DNA of 64,000 nt from Pelargonium x hortorum (lineage: Eukaryota; Streptophyta; Magnoliopsida; Geraniales; Geraniaceae). Under the pieces are notes generated by a model, which saw only the letters and a program-made list of their open reading frames with translations, searched no databases and was not told the DNA's origin. Of the stretch, positions 51,900-64,000 are shown piece after piece (within the stretch, counting starts at the first letter, position 1; the number at the start of each line of letters is the position of its first letter). The position numbers were made by a program, and so were the translations under genes. The stretch is from NCBI GenBank assembly GCA_036897525.1, contig JAYMTJ010000012.1:1-64000 (forward strand). The letters run 5' to 3'.

Positions 51900-53400
51900 C
51901 GCTTATGAACTTCCTTAGTCTCAGTCACCGGTAAGGGATTACCTTGTTATCACTCTACTCAGTAAGGTTCCTTCAGTATTAGTTAGGGATTTACCTCAGT
52001 ATTTGAGAAGGATTGGGACCACTAGACAAGAACCAAAGAAGTTGAGGTTTCCTGTAAGGGAATTCCTAGGGCTTCGTATGTATGTGTATTCGTGAGTATG
52101 TGTACAAGACAAGTATAGACTGCAAGGTATTTCCCTATAGACTTTCCAGTAAGCGATTTCACTCTGTCTCTCTAGGAACCTTACAGTCGAACACCACTCG
52201 GCAAAAAGGAGATCTCACTCAGTGTCAGCTATTCTCAAGTACAGGGATTCTCTAGGTAGGGTAAGATGTTTCCAGAGAGATTTCTAGAGCTGTAAGGGAT
52301 TGACAGTTGAGAGCTATTTCCCAGGATATTTCAGGATATTTAATTGCCTTGGTATTAGTATTTTAGCACTTGGTATTTAACGAGGAAGTTAGGGAAGTTA
52401 GGAAGTCTCAGCAGGGTATTGACAGGTATTTCTATGAGATCTATTTCCCTGACCAGAACTGAAGGTTAAAGAAATTCATGGCATTTCAAAGTACCGAAAA
52501 TGGGGGTTTGAACACTGAAAATCGAAACGCTTAATATAAGAGATTCTGAAAAGTGGAATTATTTTAACAGGATTCAGAAAACCTTGGGTATCGGTTCACA
52601 ACAAGGTAGTTCCTGCCTATTTAGTTGCAACACCTTACCAGTATCTTCTACTTTAAACGTAATGAACAAGCTCTCTCTTTCAACCTGGCACCTATTTAGT
52701 TGGGAGAGCTTTCCTGTATTTCATTTCTGTTGGTATAGAATTAATAGGAATAGGACTCTATTTATTAAGAATCCCAGTCCCTAACAAGTCAATCAAAGGG
52801 TTCTAATTCTAAAGGGAACTTTCCAGATGTCATGCTAGCTTTACTTTAGTATTCGGAATAAGTAAGATAATAAATAACCAGGTTTAGGGATTCTGTTTCA
52901 GCTTTGTCAGTTTCAGTAAGAGAATTTCCCTCTGTATTAGCTTAGAGGTTTCGGTATTTTATTTTAGCTTGGTAATTCTCCTCAGCAGTCTGTAGTCAGT
53001 AGTTAGAAAGGGATTCAACCAAGTACAAGCTTTCTAGTAAGGCATTTCCCTTTATGAACTTAGGTGTTAGTATAGTCAATAAGCAAGTATAGACTTTTCA
53101 CCTAGCAAGTATAGTCTTTAGCTTAGTAATTGACCTTGTGTTAGCTAGGAATCAGATCCAGGATTAGCTTCCAGTGGTAAAGAATCTAGAGTTTCCTGTG
53201 GCACTAAAATCAATTGTATGGCTTCTAAACAGTCTTATTTCCTCAGTTAAGGTGATTTTTTTTCTTTTTCTGTTAGTTTTAATGCATAAAATAACCAATT
53301 ATAGCGATTTCCTTTGTATTTAACAGGGATTTACCAGGATATTTGTCCTATTAGCAACCGTATTCGCTGGGATTATATCCTTTAGCTTGGTCTTTAGCTT
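51900..53400. repeat. Degenerate short-unit repeat array
   Basis: At least eight loosely spaced units share a core close to GTAAGGGATTTCCC, often followed by TGTATTAGCTTAG or similar. Examples start near 51931, 52053, 52151, 52293, 52919 and 53037. Spacing is irregular and units are strongly diverged, so this looks like an old minisatellite or the remains of many insertions of a short element. The core is an imperfect palindrome (GGGAtTTCCC). No coding frame longer than 66 codons spans it. Confidence 0.5.
52310..52860 (+). repeat. ~0.95-kb degenerate tandem duplication, unit 1
   Basis: Ordered blocks shared with 53330-53815 include GAGCTATT-CCC, AGAACTGAAGGTTA (52455-52468), a TTAATATAAGAGAT-like block, and AGGG-TTCTAATTCTAAAGG followed by CATGCT-like and ACTTTAGTAT sequence (52796-52860). 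Because the blocks keep order and spacing, this is one diverged segmental duplication rather than independent short repeats. Confidence 0.6.
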
Positions 53401-53815
53401 GGGGAGAAGAGAGCTATTGCCCTTTTGAGAACTGAAGGTTATAGGGAGTTCGTGGTATTCAAACTCAAATTGAATTCATCTGTCAAATCTGCTGAAATTC
53501 AGGTTATTTATTTTTTAAACAGTGAAAAATCAACAAGCTTAATAAATATAAGAGATATTGTGAAAAATATTCATTCAACTTGGGTGTATAATTTAACGAG
53601 TTAGGATTATTTTCAACAGCTGTAGTCTATTTGTCTTTGAAAAGGCTGTAGTCTTTTTTAGTCCTAGGGATTAGTCTTTTATTGATGAAGGTGACTTTCA
53701 ACAGCAGTAATCTATTTGTCTTTGGGAAGGGTAGAATTAAAGGGTTTCTAATTCTAAAGGAACTGGATGTTATGCTTGCTTACTTTAGTATCTGGGACAG
53801 TGAAGAAGTCTAAAT
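53330..53815 (+). repeat. ~0.95-kb degenerate tandem duplication, unit 2
   Basis: Partner of 52310-52860, with AGAACTGAAGGTTA at 53428-53441 and TTCTAATTCTAAAGG near 53746. It ends in ACAGTGAAGAAGTCTAAAT (53797-53815), which is found again exactly in a third, more decayed unit. It also contains the 35-bp motif pair, which unit 1 lacks. Confidence 0.6.
53611..53730 (+). repeat. Two copies of the ~35-bp motif, 85 bp apart
   Basis: Units 53611-53645 and 53696-53730 agree at 31 of 35 positions; both begin TTTCAACAGC and share TCTATTTGTCTTTG. Diverged relatives lie at 40964-41111. No function known. Confidence 0.75.
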
Positions 53816-54330
53816 TAGTAAGTTCTTTCTTTAACAGGTAGCAGGTATAGCAGCTATGTTGTTCTAGTAGTTGTTAAAGTAAAGCATGGGTAGTTTATTA
53901 ACAGGTAGCTATGCTTTATTGATTATGGGGATATTCAACAGATAAGGAAAGATATAATAGTTGCCATTGGTATTCCTCATTTCTTTCTATAAATAGTTGT
54001 AAAGTAAAGCAGTTACGTAAGGTTTCCGAGGGATTTGCTTTCTCCTAGTTCAGCTTTTAGGATCCAAAGTACAAAAAGATATGGAATTGAAACTATTCAG
54101 CAAAGTTCCTGGACCTTAAACTTCATTTTGCGAAGGATTTCAATATTGTGAAATATAGGAAATCCCAGTTTATGAGTCGCCGGTTCCTAAGACAGTTTAG
54201 ATTTAAGGATTTAATATAAGTAATATGAAATATGAAAAACAGCTAAGTTCGTTGACACGTAGCTATGTCTTTCAAGTGCCGATTCGATCCTGGTCTTAGG
54301 TATTCCGACTCCTGAACTTAACTTACTTAG

Positions 54331-54398
54331 TGAAGGGAACTTTCTGGATACCATGCTTGTTTAGTAGCCAATCTGGAACAGTGAAGAAGTCTAAATAT
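54331..54398 (+). repeat. Third partial unit of the degenerate duplication
   Basis: Shares GGGAACTTTC, a CATGCTTG-like block and the exact 19-mer ACAGTGAAGAAGTCTAAAT (54378-54396) with the earlier units. The upstream part of the unit is barely recognisable. Confidence 0.65.
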
Positions 54399-57300
54399 TA
54401 AGGAATTCTAAACTAAAAGTTCCGGGACCCTAAGGTGAAATCTAAGGAAAGACCCTTGTTTCCAAGTCAAATGGACCCCTTAACTGGTAATAAAGTACAA
54501 AGATTTAGGCTAAAGCAAGCAAGGTAAATCGGGAGCGGTGAGAGATATAAGTACCCTGTTTTCTGAGTCGGATGTACTTCTATCCTAACTGGCTAAGCAC
54601 TTTCCTGTATAATTATCGAATTAAGGCTATAGCTCTTAAGTAGGCATAAAGGGGTGGTAGCTCCAAACCGGTTTGACTATAAGAGCAAGTTAGCAAGGCA
54701 GGCTATTCAGGCAGTTTACTTCTGATCCTATGTGTATAGCTAGCAAAGGAGTATTAGATTCTAGATAGCCATAGCCGGTAAAGTACATAAACGGAATCTC
54801 TATTCTTAAAAGTTCCTGATATTAATAAGTGTAACTATTCTAGGAAGGAGTTCACAAGATTCTTTTGTTGTAGCCTTTCCGTCTGGATTCCGATATCAGT
54901 AATGGGATAGTCAAGTTCAAGTCTAAGAGAAGTTCTAGGATAATAAGTAAACTGATATTTTAGAAAGAAAAGGAGTTACTTTCTTGTTTAGTCCTTTCAT
55001 CTGTACCAAGTAAAACCCTAACTAAGGAAATCCCACTTTCCACCGCACCGTGTTAAATGAAAACAGCTTACTTAATTAAGTAAGAGCCAAATCTAGTTAA
55101 CCACTTATTTCTTATTTTTATAGCCTGCCAAAAATGTAGTGGACTGCATAAAGTGCACTAGTCATTTTACCTAAAAATTGATACCAGAGCGAAGCCATAA
55201 AAACCAGAAAAAAAAGATTCATTAAAAATAGAGCTTTCGATATAAATAAGCAAGAGTTTCTAGAAGTTTTTGGGGTTTCTTAATTTGTGGTTATCAGTCA
55301 GTCAGTCAATATTGTAGCAATTAAAAGATTCCATATAAATTTTAGACTCCTGTGTTTATTATTATTAAAACGTTCTAAATCTCTTTAATTTAATGTCGGG
55401 TTCTTTGGATCAAGACAATATTCCAAGAGTACCTGTTATAGTATGTGATTCTAAAATTTCCTATGAGGAGAGACCTCCTTAGAAAACCCCGTATTTATGC
55501 AAGGCTGGGTATAGCAGGAATTGAGTCAATGCCCTTTTGAATCCTCAAGTTAACAAAACATTTAGCAAATCAGAGTACTGAAGAGAGTAAAAAGGGGGAG
55601 TACTTATGAATTCATACAGTAGTTTGTTTGCAGGAGGCAGTTACTTATTATTCACGGGGATAAAAAAAGACTAACTCTGTTACTCTAAAATATAAGCTGC
55701 AAAGTTATCGTACATAAGAGGAGAGTTCGTCTATTAGTTTAGTTTCCTACTTTTTCACGTTAAAAACGGGTATAGAATTCCCCGGTTCCATGAGTTAAAA
55801 TCGACAAGGGTTCACATTTTACCGGTGTTTGTACATGGTCCTGAGTTCCTTTTATTTTAGTGGCGCCGGTTGCAAAGCTAGTTATATCGGGGGGTCACGA
55901 TACTGTGGATTACTGTAAGGAGTCCCTGTAGGAAAGAGTCTCTCAGTAGAAAATGAAAATGTCCGGTATTTATCATAGAGTTACCCGCGGGGTTTTCCAG
56001 ACATACTTAAGGAGTTTAAATCTTATTCATAAGGAAAGCCCATGCTTTGTATATAAAACTTTTAGTCTTGTAGGATGGGTTAGGTTAACCGAGCGGAAGA
56101 AATGAAACAAAAAGCTTGTATTGAGAGTAGATTCTATAAAATTACCACTAGGGAGAAGTTAAAGGTTTAATAGGCTAGTTTTCTTTTATTGGATTTGTTT
56201 ATTAATGACTAGGTAAATTGGTTTCAGGGAATTCAAAATACTCTAGAATAAAAAGAAGTGGCTAGACCGCTTATTAAGAATACTGAAATCTGATAATGTT
56301 AAATAAAATAAAAGCCGAGTATTTTCTATTTATTTATACCTTTCCCTCACCGTAACTAGGCCTATAAAGTAAAGAAAGAGCCGGAAAATGTATTCCTTGA
56401 GGAGTCGATTGCCTATTGTGTAGAACTAAAAGTATACCCTACATGGGGTTTTGCACTTAATTATTTAGAATCAGTTGGCTGTCAAAGAGGAATTCGACTA
56501 ACAAAAAACGTTATATAGTTTTTTGTTCTTAGTGTGTGGAGTATAAAGATTTTCTCTAGCTTGTAAACCTTTTATTTATCCGAGACTTTAGTCCTTGAAA
56601 TAGAACTCCGTAATGGGGTGAACCAGAGAAATTAAAGTATACAAATAGCCGATTTGGGTTCTTAGGAAATTTCTTTACTTTTTTTTGGCATATTACTGCG
56701 CGGATATCTAGTAGTAGATTTACATAAAAGAATTCTAGCATATAATGAGGAATCAATCCTAATACGTCCAGCCACACTAGACTCTAGATCCACAATCATA
56801 AATTCAAATATTATACCCCTTTCGGTTATCTACAACTTTCAAGTACAAGGAGCCAGCAATTGTGATGGTCAGTGCATTTTAACTCATTAGAGTAAAGCTA
56901 AGGCCTAGTCTAGCCGAAGTGCTCTCTCTCTGGGTCGATTTATAGACCCAATTGCTGAAAAAATGGCAGAGTAACCTGTATTCCGACAATGGGGCGCGCT
57001 CTTTGCTTTTAGAAAGAAATACCTAAACCGCTAACGGGAGTCTTTTTCTTTACTTGTTTGAACAGGATCCAACAAAACTTAGCTTACGAATTTGACAAAA
57101 ACTACGCCCTACCCAATGTATCAAGGAAATTAATCCACAAGATTCTTTCAAGAGTTAAACCTCTCCTATTTTGATCTAGACTATACTTAAGGCTTAAAAA
57201 TGCATACCTTTATGATGACTGCAAATTCTCCGGTCTTATCCCGTAGAGGTAACTCTGCCAGCCTAGTATCTCGAAATTCAAGAGTATCCCCTTTATGTTA

Positions 57301-60300
57301 TGCTAATAAAAAAGAGAAAAGTCCCTGCAAAGTTTAGTCTATACAACACAGGAATACCTCCAAGGAACTTAATGAAAACATCCCCTTTTTTGGAATCTCT
57401 AACCCTAAATTTTATTCTAAAAACTTCTTTTTAACCTTAGAATTTTGATTTCCTAGCTTGCTTAACCGAGAATTTGTTATTAAAAAACTAACCCCGGGAG
57501 TTTCCTTAATTCCACAATTATATAACTTATACTAAAGCTCTACTATAGGAGAATACTCCTTTACTATCTGTCGGGATTCCTTATCTTTCTAAGTAAACCC
57601 CACTTTATCTAGGTTTACCTAATCATACATAAACGGTGGTAATAAAATGCCTATCAAGGATCCTTTTGTAAGTATACAGTTAAAACAAGAAGTTAGTATT
57701 AAAACTTCCTCGCGGGGCTCTACTTCAAATTAGTATGCCCCAATCTCGTAACTCGATCCCTCATAAGAAAAGGGTCTCAAAGTATAAAAATGACATTACA
57801 AGGGTTCAATTAGATCCGAGGAGCTGCCTTTTTAAATCTATTTTTTAACCCAAACCCACTTAAGTAATATATTTTCAGGACTATCCGTTTGTATGTAATC
57901 TTCCTGACTTTAGTTTGCTAGACTTTTTTTTTGTCTCTTGTATACTAGTCTTCTATTCGAGTTGGCAAAGCTCTTAAGAAGAAGAGGATAACTAATTGAG
58001 TTGAGATAATTATTCCGATCTACTACAAAAAACACACTATTGATATACTGCTAGGTATTATTCGAATTCCCCAATTCGGACTCTTAATGTAAGAAAATAC
58101 CTATTGTTCTCCGGTATGAATCTATACATCAAGTTAGATAAAGCCTTACTCCTAAAAGAAGGAAAATAAGGTTTAGTGAGTGGTAGTAAAACTCCGTTAT
58201 CTATAAATTAAACCACGTTAAATGCATCAGAAAAGGCCATAGAATCGGTTTTATTAAAAAAACTAAGTGTTTTAAGTTGTAATGTAATATATATAGCAAA
58301 TCCCCTCGCACACCCTCCGTTACACTTCAGTCAGGTAGATTGATGTACTCCTAATCTATCTAGGGTTCTCTCCTCCTCAGCGATAAGAAAAAGGACAAGA
58401 GGGCTTCGCGCCTTATTAGGAACATTCCTATCTGAGATTCCTAAGGAAATTCTAACCAGTTTTCTTTTATTTAGGAATTGTAGCTGCTAAAGATTTATCT
58501 TGGATATTGAGCTATGAGAGTCTATTTCCTTATTTCGAAGTTCCTGGAAAGCACTCTTTTATTGATATTGAGTCAAGTTCCTAGCACAGGAAAGAAAGTT
58601 CCTGTAGTCGAAGTTATGCCCTACTTACCTTGGTCGGTTAGATTTAACATCAGGGTTCCTGTTAGAATACATAGCATAGTAAGAATTCTAAATAATATGG
58701 AATAGCCGGAGCCGGATACCCCTATTTTTTCAGAAATTACGCGAGTTGAATCCTGTCTCAGAACTTTAGACACTCCTTATTTTTAGGGTCAAAAAGAAGA
58801 TACCACCAGTTACTGTACTACTAAGATCTCCCTATGCTTTTTTTATTACTACTTTATAATTAAATTCAAAGTGGTTTTTTCTCTTGTATTTAGCTATCTT
58901 CAGTGGATTCCCGCAGTCTTCTAAAAAAGGAATTTCTAGCCTAGTTTATTGGGGCTTGGACTTTACTGAATAACGGGTAACAGAAAGCTATATTATTAGG
59001 AGGGCATGACTAGTACAAATTTAAGTTTATATATATTCTGTAAGCTTAACTTTTCAGAGCTTCTAGGCAATTGGAATTTTTGTATTGTAAGGGAGTACTG
59101 CGATACTTTTATAAGGTAATAGAGCTTTGATAATAAAAAATGTACACGTGTTCGAAATAATTTATAATAATTAATAATTACTGCAAGCAACAGGAATACG
59201 CCTTTTGGTATGGGCTTTCTTTCATATAAGCAAAGTCAGGGCTCTTAAAATCCTCAGAATTTCTGGGTGTTTTATAATTAGGGGGTGCTCAGAGAAGTCA
59301 TGGATACTAACTAAACTACTGCACGTTGTAACTGACAAAAAGACTCTATCTTGAATAAAAGGATTTCATTTAGTATTCCATATTTTCATCTAGATATTAA
59401 GTCTAAACTAAGGATACTCTTTCAATGTATAACTAAATAGCCACCCTGAAAAAAAGTAAAGATTCAATTCCAAAAGAACTAACCTTTCAATAAAATAAAA
59501 ACGCAGCCCTAGCTAGCTTATTTAGGAATCCCGTCCTAGAAAACTTGGAATAAATATCCGATACTGCAAAACTTTTCTATCCCGCATTGTTCGAAACTGT
59601 TCCCGAATTCTTATTCTCAAGCAAAAGGCTGTAATGGAAGTAATTCCTTATTTATTAAAGGTGTTTACTTTAAGCATAAAGGCTCAGTTTTTTCCAGTTG
59701 TAGGTCTTTCTTATTTATAGTGTAAGGCTGCCAAGGATTTTTCTACTGGGATTTCTTTATCCCTCAATTTAAATTGTAGTCTATTTGCTTTTTAGTGTTT
59801 GTTCCAAGTCTTTATTCTTTCAACTTTGATAGGAATTGTTTCAACAATAAAGGGGTGTCGTAAGTTCTTTTATTAGAGATTTTGTTAATAGTACAGGCAA
59901 AGTCTCGTTTCTTTTTTGCTGACATGACACTTTTCGGGTATTCCTAGTCAGGCCTCTTGCTTTTATAAAGTCAGTAAAGTTAAGAAGTATCACGGTATTC
60001 CTTTAGTTGGCAAACTAACCATATATTGCCCTAAATTAATAAGCTGAATCAATTGAGAGTCCTAATACACATATAAGCACGCATTAATGACTTTCTAAAG
60101 TTTGCAGTAAATTATCCGATAACATGGTCGAGTCTTTTATTTTATGGGTTGCCTTAGTTGACAGAATAAGTTCTACTCAGTTATAGGAAGGAAACTAAAT
60201 AAGACTTTCCAGATGGATGTGTAGAAGTCCCTTAATTTCATTTCCACTTCCTTTAGGCTTTAGTACTAGGAATTCTAGGTAAGATTCGCCAAATTGTTCT

Positions 60301-61000
60301 TGTTGTCTACCCCTCCTCAATAGGCACTGAGTTAGGAATACTCTGGGATTCCTATTTTTATAATGAGAGCAAGAAAATTCTCTATTAAAGTTTGATAAAT
60401 TAAAATATAACTAACTTTTACAGTTTTTGACAAGTAAGGTCGTATACGGGTATGTAAAGATAGCCCAGAAAAAATATGCCAGGACTTTTCCTTTTTTTAA
60501 TCCATTAGGATTCTCTAAAGTTAATTAGCATGAATAGATAGAAGGAAATAATGTGCATTTAAAGGAGCTCCGTTGTAGTCATTATTTACCAACTACTATA
60601 ATTTTTTTTAAGAGTCAAGGTGTCTACTGTATACATCCTATAAGTTTATACTTTCTCAGAGAACTAAGTTACATTAAAGTCTAAAACTACATAGTTATAG
60701 TTTTTTTAATTACCTTGCGGCAATCGTTATATAAGATATTAAGGACTTCACATAACAATTTACTTACAAACGAAAATCAAATAAAGCGCAAGGGTTTCCC
60801 TCTGACCCTTGTGATATGTAATCAAGAAAGTGCAGTCAAACAAATAAAATAAGAGGATCTTCTAATCTAATATTTTTCTATTCATAAAGTATAGCTAGTT
60901 AAATAGTACAAGAACCCTAATAAAACTGGTAGGCTAGGCAAAACTAAGGGGACTTGGTATAGATTAGGAGTTTCCTGGTTATAAATAATATTCTGACAAA
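54399..61000. other. Non-coding spacer, no gene recognised
   Basis: Frames at 56556-56777 (minus), 58514-58705 (plus) and 58996-59190 (minus) have no known relatives. AT-rich spacer with G/C clusters resumes after about 55 kb. No tRNA, rRNA or intron core seen. Confidence 0.5.
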
Positions 61001-61020
61001 TAATATAATATAATATAATA
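61001..61020. repeat. (TAATA)4 microsatellite
   Basis: Four perfect TAATA units in AT-rich spacer. Confidence 0.9.
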
Positions 61021-64000
61021 TTGAAACACTTACTTTTTTTGACACAAGTTCGATTTTTATATGCTTTACCAAAATCTCTGGATTCTTCGAATAGAGTGTC
61101 GCTTTTGTTTGTATAGTTAGTTCGCAGGATTACCCGTGAGTTCTTTCTCGCGGCTAACTAAGATAGTTGTAAGTCGGCACGAGCAACTAATTACTTAAAA
61201 AAATAGAAACAAAAGGTGGTGGTATCCTTTTATTTTAAAACAAATCTAGATACGGTTAGACTTAAATATAAGGGGTTTCGTACATATTGCAAGCATTCTT
61301 GATGCCTAGTAAGGAACAGCAAAGGCTCACGCGTTCAGGAGTATATTAAAAAAAGGTTTATGATTGCTATCGACAGATGAGAGTAATTAGTAGATAGAGG
61401 GCTACGATTAAGTTTTGCTTCCGAATTCTACTTTCTACTATAAGGTTAGTTTACTTACCAACAAGCATAAATGCTAGCCACTTCGCATTGTTCATCTCCT
61501 CGATTAAGAAGGACTCCCCGCTTTAGAACCCATAACTTGTACAAAAAATTCTAAGGTACATGGATCCTGACTTAGTTTCATTCTACCCTCTGTAATTACA
61601 AATGAAAGGAAAAGACTCGAGCAAAAGCTTCTGTATGCCTTTCCCTTAAATTAAGAAGCAATCCCTCACTTAAGGACTTATTTTACACTAGTTCTCGGAA
61701 AGCAAGAATGAGACCTCTCACAATGTTGGGTTAAAAAAAAAAAGAGCACTCTCTTACATATTCTCCTCAGAATCCCAGAATATCTAAATGTCTGGGACTA
61801 CGCATTTCTCAATTCCTTAGATTCCATATCCTTCTCTTAAGACCCATTATGCACAGCACTAGTAAGGATCCCCCTAGATCGTACAGGTAAAACTAGTTAT
61901 TCTATTCATAAGAGGTACCATGATAGACTTTCACAGCATTCCTATAACCCCAGTACTCACGAAGACCTACACCGAAAACAAGAGTCCACCTTACTTTGAT
62001 TTCTTATAAATTGAGTATCCTTTAATCTCAGTAGATTGGTCTATAGACTAGTTGATAAGTCTATTTGAACTACAAGGAATCGCTTAGATAAAGAAACAGC
62101 TTACTTTTAAAAGATCAACTAAGTAAATAGATAGGTTCTAACTTCTTACAGACTACAGTATCCCTTAGATACCTTAGAACTATATTCTGTATCATAACCA
62201 GTTTCATATCATATGCCTACAGAGTAAACACACCTCTTAATAGCAGTACCTTTCTTATTAGTCTTGATACCAGCCTTTAGTCTGGATCTTGACTTTTTTC
62301 TTATTCTGTAAACCTTTTTTAGACATCCATAAGTCTTTGTAGTGAGGTACTCAGTATTTATATCAGTATCCCAAATTCTATACTTTTTGGCATTTCGACT
62401 TAATATTTCCAATGGTTAGTTAGCGGCGGAATATCTTTATGCTATAACCTACTCTATGATAAAACTGCAAAGGTGCAAAACGTCAAATCTCGAAAATGTA
62501 TGTCTTTATGGGAAAACTAAACATTTCTGGGTTTACTTTAATTAAGCTAAACCCATTTTCATTTTAAGGAAGCGCTAAAATCCCGCAGTAAGTCTAAGCG
62601 CTTTGCTTTAACAATTCCGGCTGACTCTGATAAGAGGTCCATACCTCGAATACTTTACGCCTAAAAAGTTCAATCTTACAAAAGGAATTTTGAACTGAAA
62701 AGAAGTAAGTATCCGATAAGGAAAAGTAAGATTTTTGTATAAAAAGGAAGTTCTACCAACAGCTAAAATGAGTCTTATTTCTATTTCTTTATATCTGTCC
62801 AATAACTCGAGAAAATCTCGTAACAGAAACTTATTCCTACTTGTGCAGTACTTGTTTATAATAAGGAAATCCCTAGTCAATTGACTTGACTAAAAAAGGA
62901 AGACTGAATACTGAGAATCCTTATTAGTTTGAGTTCTTCTTCTAGTTCATATGAAAAGTCAAACTCTAAATCAATCTCTTTTGATTTGAAGGATCATACT
63001 CCCATTTTAGCTGTCTCTTAAATTGGGTCCTACTCTAGCCTTTATTACCTTACCGAAAACCTAGAAACAGCCCTTATATATTATATTATTACGAATATCC
63101 TATCAGAACTAAAGGAACTCTTACGAATAAGGAAGGATTTACCCATTTTCTAGCAGTACGAAATTACGAAATAAAGAGGTATAATAATGGCACGCCTGAT
63201 CAACAAAATGAAGTTATCTTCTATTATGTTTATGTTTTATAGAAAACTACTGTGCTACCCTTTAATCACAATGTTCATATGAGAGGCCCTATAAAAGAAA
63301 AGTAAATCGAAGAAATTAGGTAAGACTCATAGCCGCTCTAGTTCAATAACTTAAATCCCACGTAGAAGGTGTGGGAATTAGAAGAGCAGACAGCGTTAAG
63401 ATAGAATTCTATGTGCATGTATAATCTTTTACCGATAATACTTATCCACAATCCTACTCGATATTCAGTACAGTTTTAGTAATAGGGGGACAATGCCTTA
63501 CAAAATCCGTAAGGACACAGTTCTAACTACTCCGATATCACAGCTTGTGAGATCTTAACCTTTATTGTGTAGTAAGTCAAATGAAAAATAACATAGTAGC
63601 AGCTTATATCCGAGTCTTAAATGTCCTGTATTTATTCAAAGGACTTGCCAAATACAAGATATTTAAGTATAAACTAGCAATGCCCTAAGTTACACGTTTA
63701 CTTTTAGAATATCCCTAGAAACCCTTGACAAGGGCTAGTAATCTGCAAAGGATCTATTGTCGAATAAAAAAAAGGGTACTTTTGAAAACAAATTCTAAGG
63801 ACTTTTACGTACATTATATATATCCAAAGTTAATATGTACAAATTTTTTCTACATTATATTTGCTTGCGTTTTTACTATATAAAGGAACTTATGAGCCCT
63901 GCACTTTCTTTCAACAACCCCCACATACTTCTTGGATTGAGATCTCTGGGGTATCCTGTACCTAGCTGAATGCGTTATTCAGAGTCTTCTTGTCTCTTGT
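61021..64000. other. Non-coding spacer, no gene recognised
   Basis: Minus-strand frames of 67 codons (62209-62412) and 90 codons (62608-62880) match nothing known; the first carries the lysine-rich repeat described separately. The window ends in spacer, with no gene cut by its edge as far as can be seen. Confidence 0.5.
62233..62271 (-). repeat. Short lysine-codon-rich repeat, copy 2
   Basis: Reverse-strand partner of 36637-36674. It shares GGTATCAAGA and AAAGGTA, then GCT and AGG at matching spacing, with a two-base length difference. It lies inside a basic 67-codon frame of unknown status. Confidence 0.3.

Noticed and set aside
54186-54300. Inverted 8-mers CCTAAGAC and GTCTTAGG enclosing a T-arm-like GCCGATTCGATCC
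   Set aside because: Total length of 115 nt is too long for a tRNA, internal arms are not in place, and an 8-bp inverted pair at this spacing is common by chance.

Overview
This window looks like AT-rich organellar spacer DNA, most likely mitochondrial, from a land plant or a close green (streptophyte) relative. The main evidence is one intact tRNA gene, trnQ(UUG), on the minus strand at 15502-15573. From memory, it matches the land-plant mitochondrial trnQ pattern at nearly every position and does not match plastid trnQ. Hand counts of a few lines put GC at roughly 35-38%, clearly below the 43-47% usual for seed-plant mitochondria. The lineage therefore stays open: an AT-rich streptophyte alga, an unusual land plant, or a nuclear copy of mitochondrial DNA are all possible.

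I recognise no protein-coding gene. The longest ATG-to-stop frame is 120 codons (11325-11687). With stops at about 7% of codons at this base composition, about one open frame that long is expected by chance in 64 kb read on both strands. Neither that frame nor the shorter ones resemble a respiratory, ATP synthase, ribosomal or maturase protein. I saw no rRNA gene, no CRISPR array, no complete intron and no transposase or reverse transcriptase.

Layout: 1-15.5 kb is featureless spacer with a palindrome-plus-hairpin near 8.5 kb. 15.5-20.1 kb holds trnQ and two decayed tRNA-like sequences, all on the minus strand; one of the two has an anticodon loop that would read UUA. A third weak tRNA-like relic (Phe-like) lies at 28.3 kb on the plus strand. 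From about 18.5 kb onward there are dispersed, diverged repeats: a ~155-bp element at 18.5 and 39.1 kb whose conserved blocks survive between indels; a ~50-bp element at 25.3 and 28.9 kb; a 20-bp hairpin at 39.3 and 46.3 kb; and a ~35-bp motif at 41 and 53.6 kb. The region 51.9-54.4 kb is the most repetitive: degenerate short units built on a GTAAGGGATTTCCC-like core, overlaid on a ~0.95-kb degenerate tandem duplication.

The genes do not form a system. The window is best read as a gene desert of a very large or expanded organellar genome, carrying one working tRNA gene, tRNA relics and several unnamed repeat families. The repeat families are the best candidates for something undescribed.
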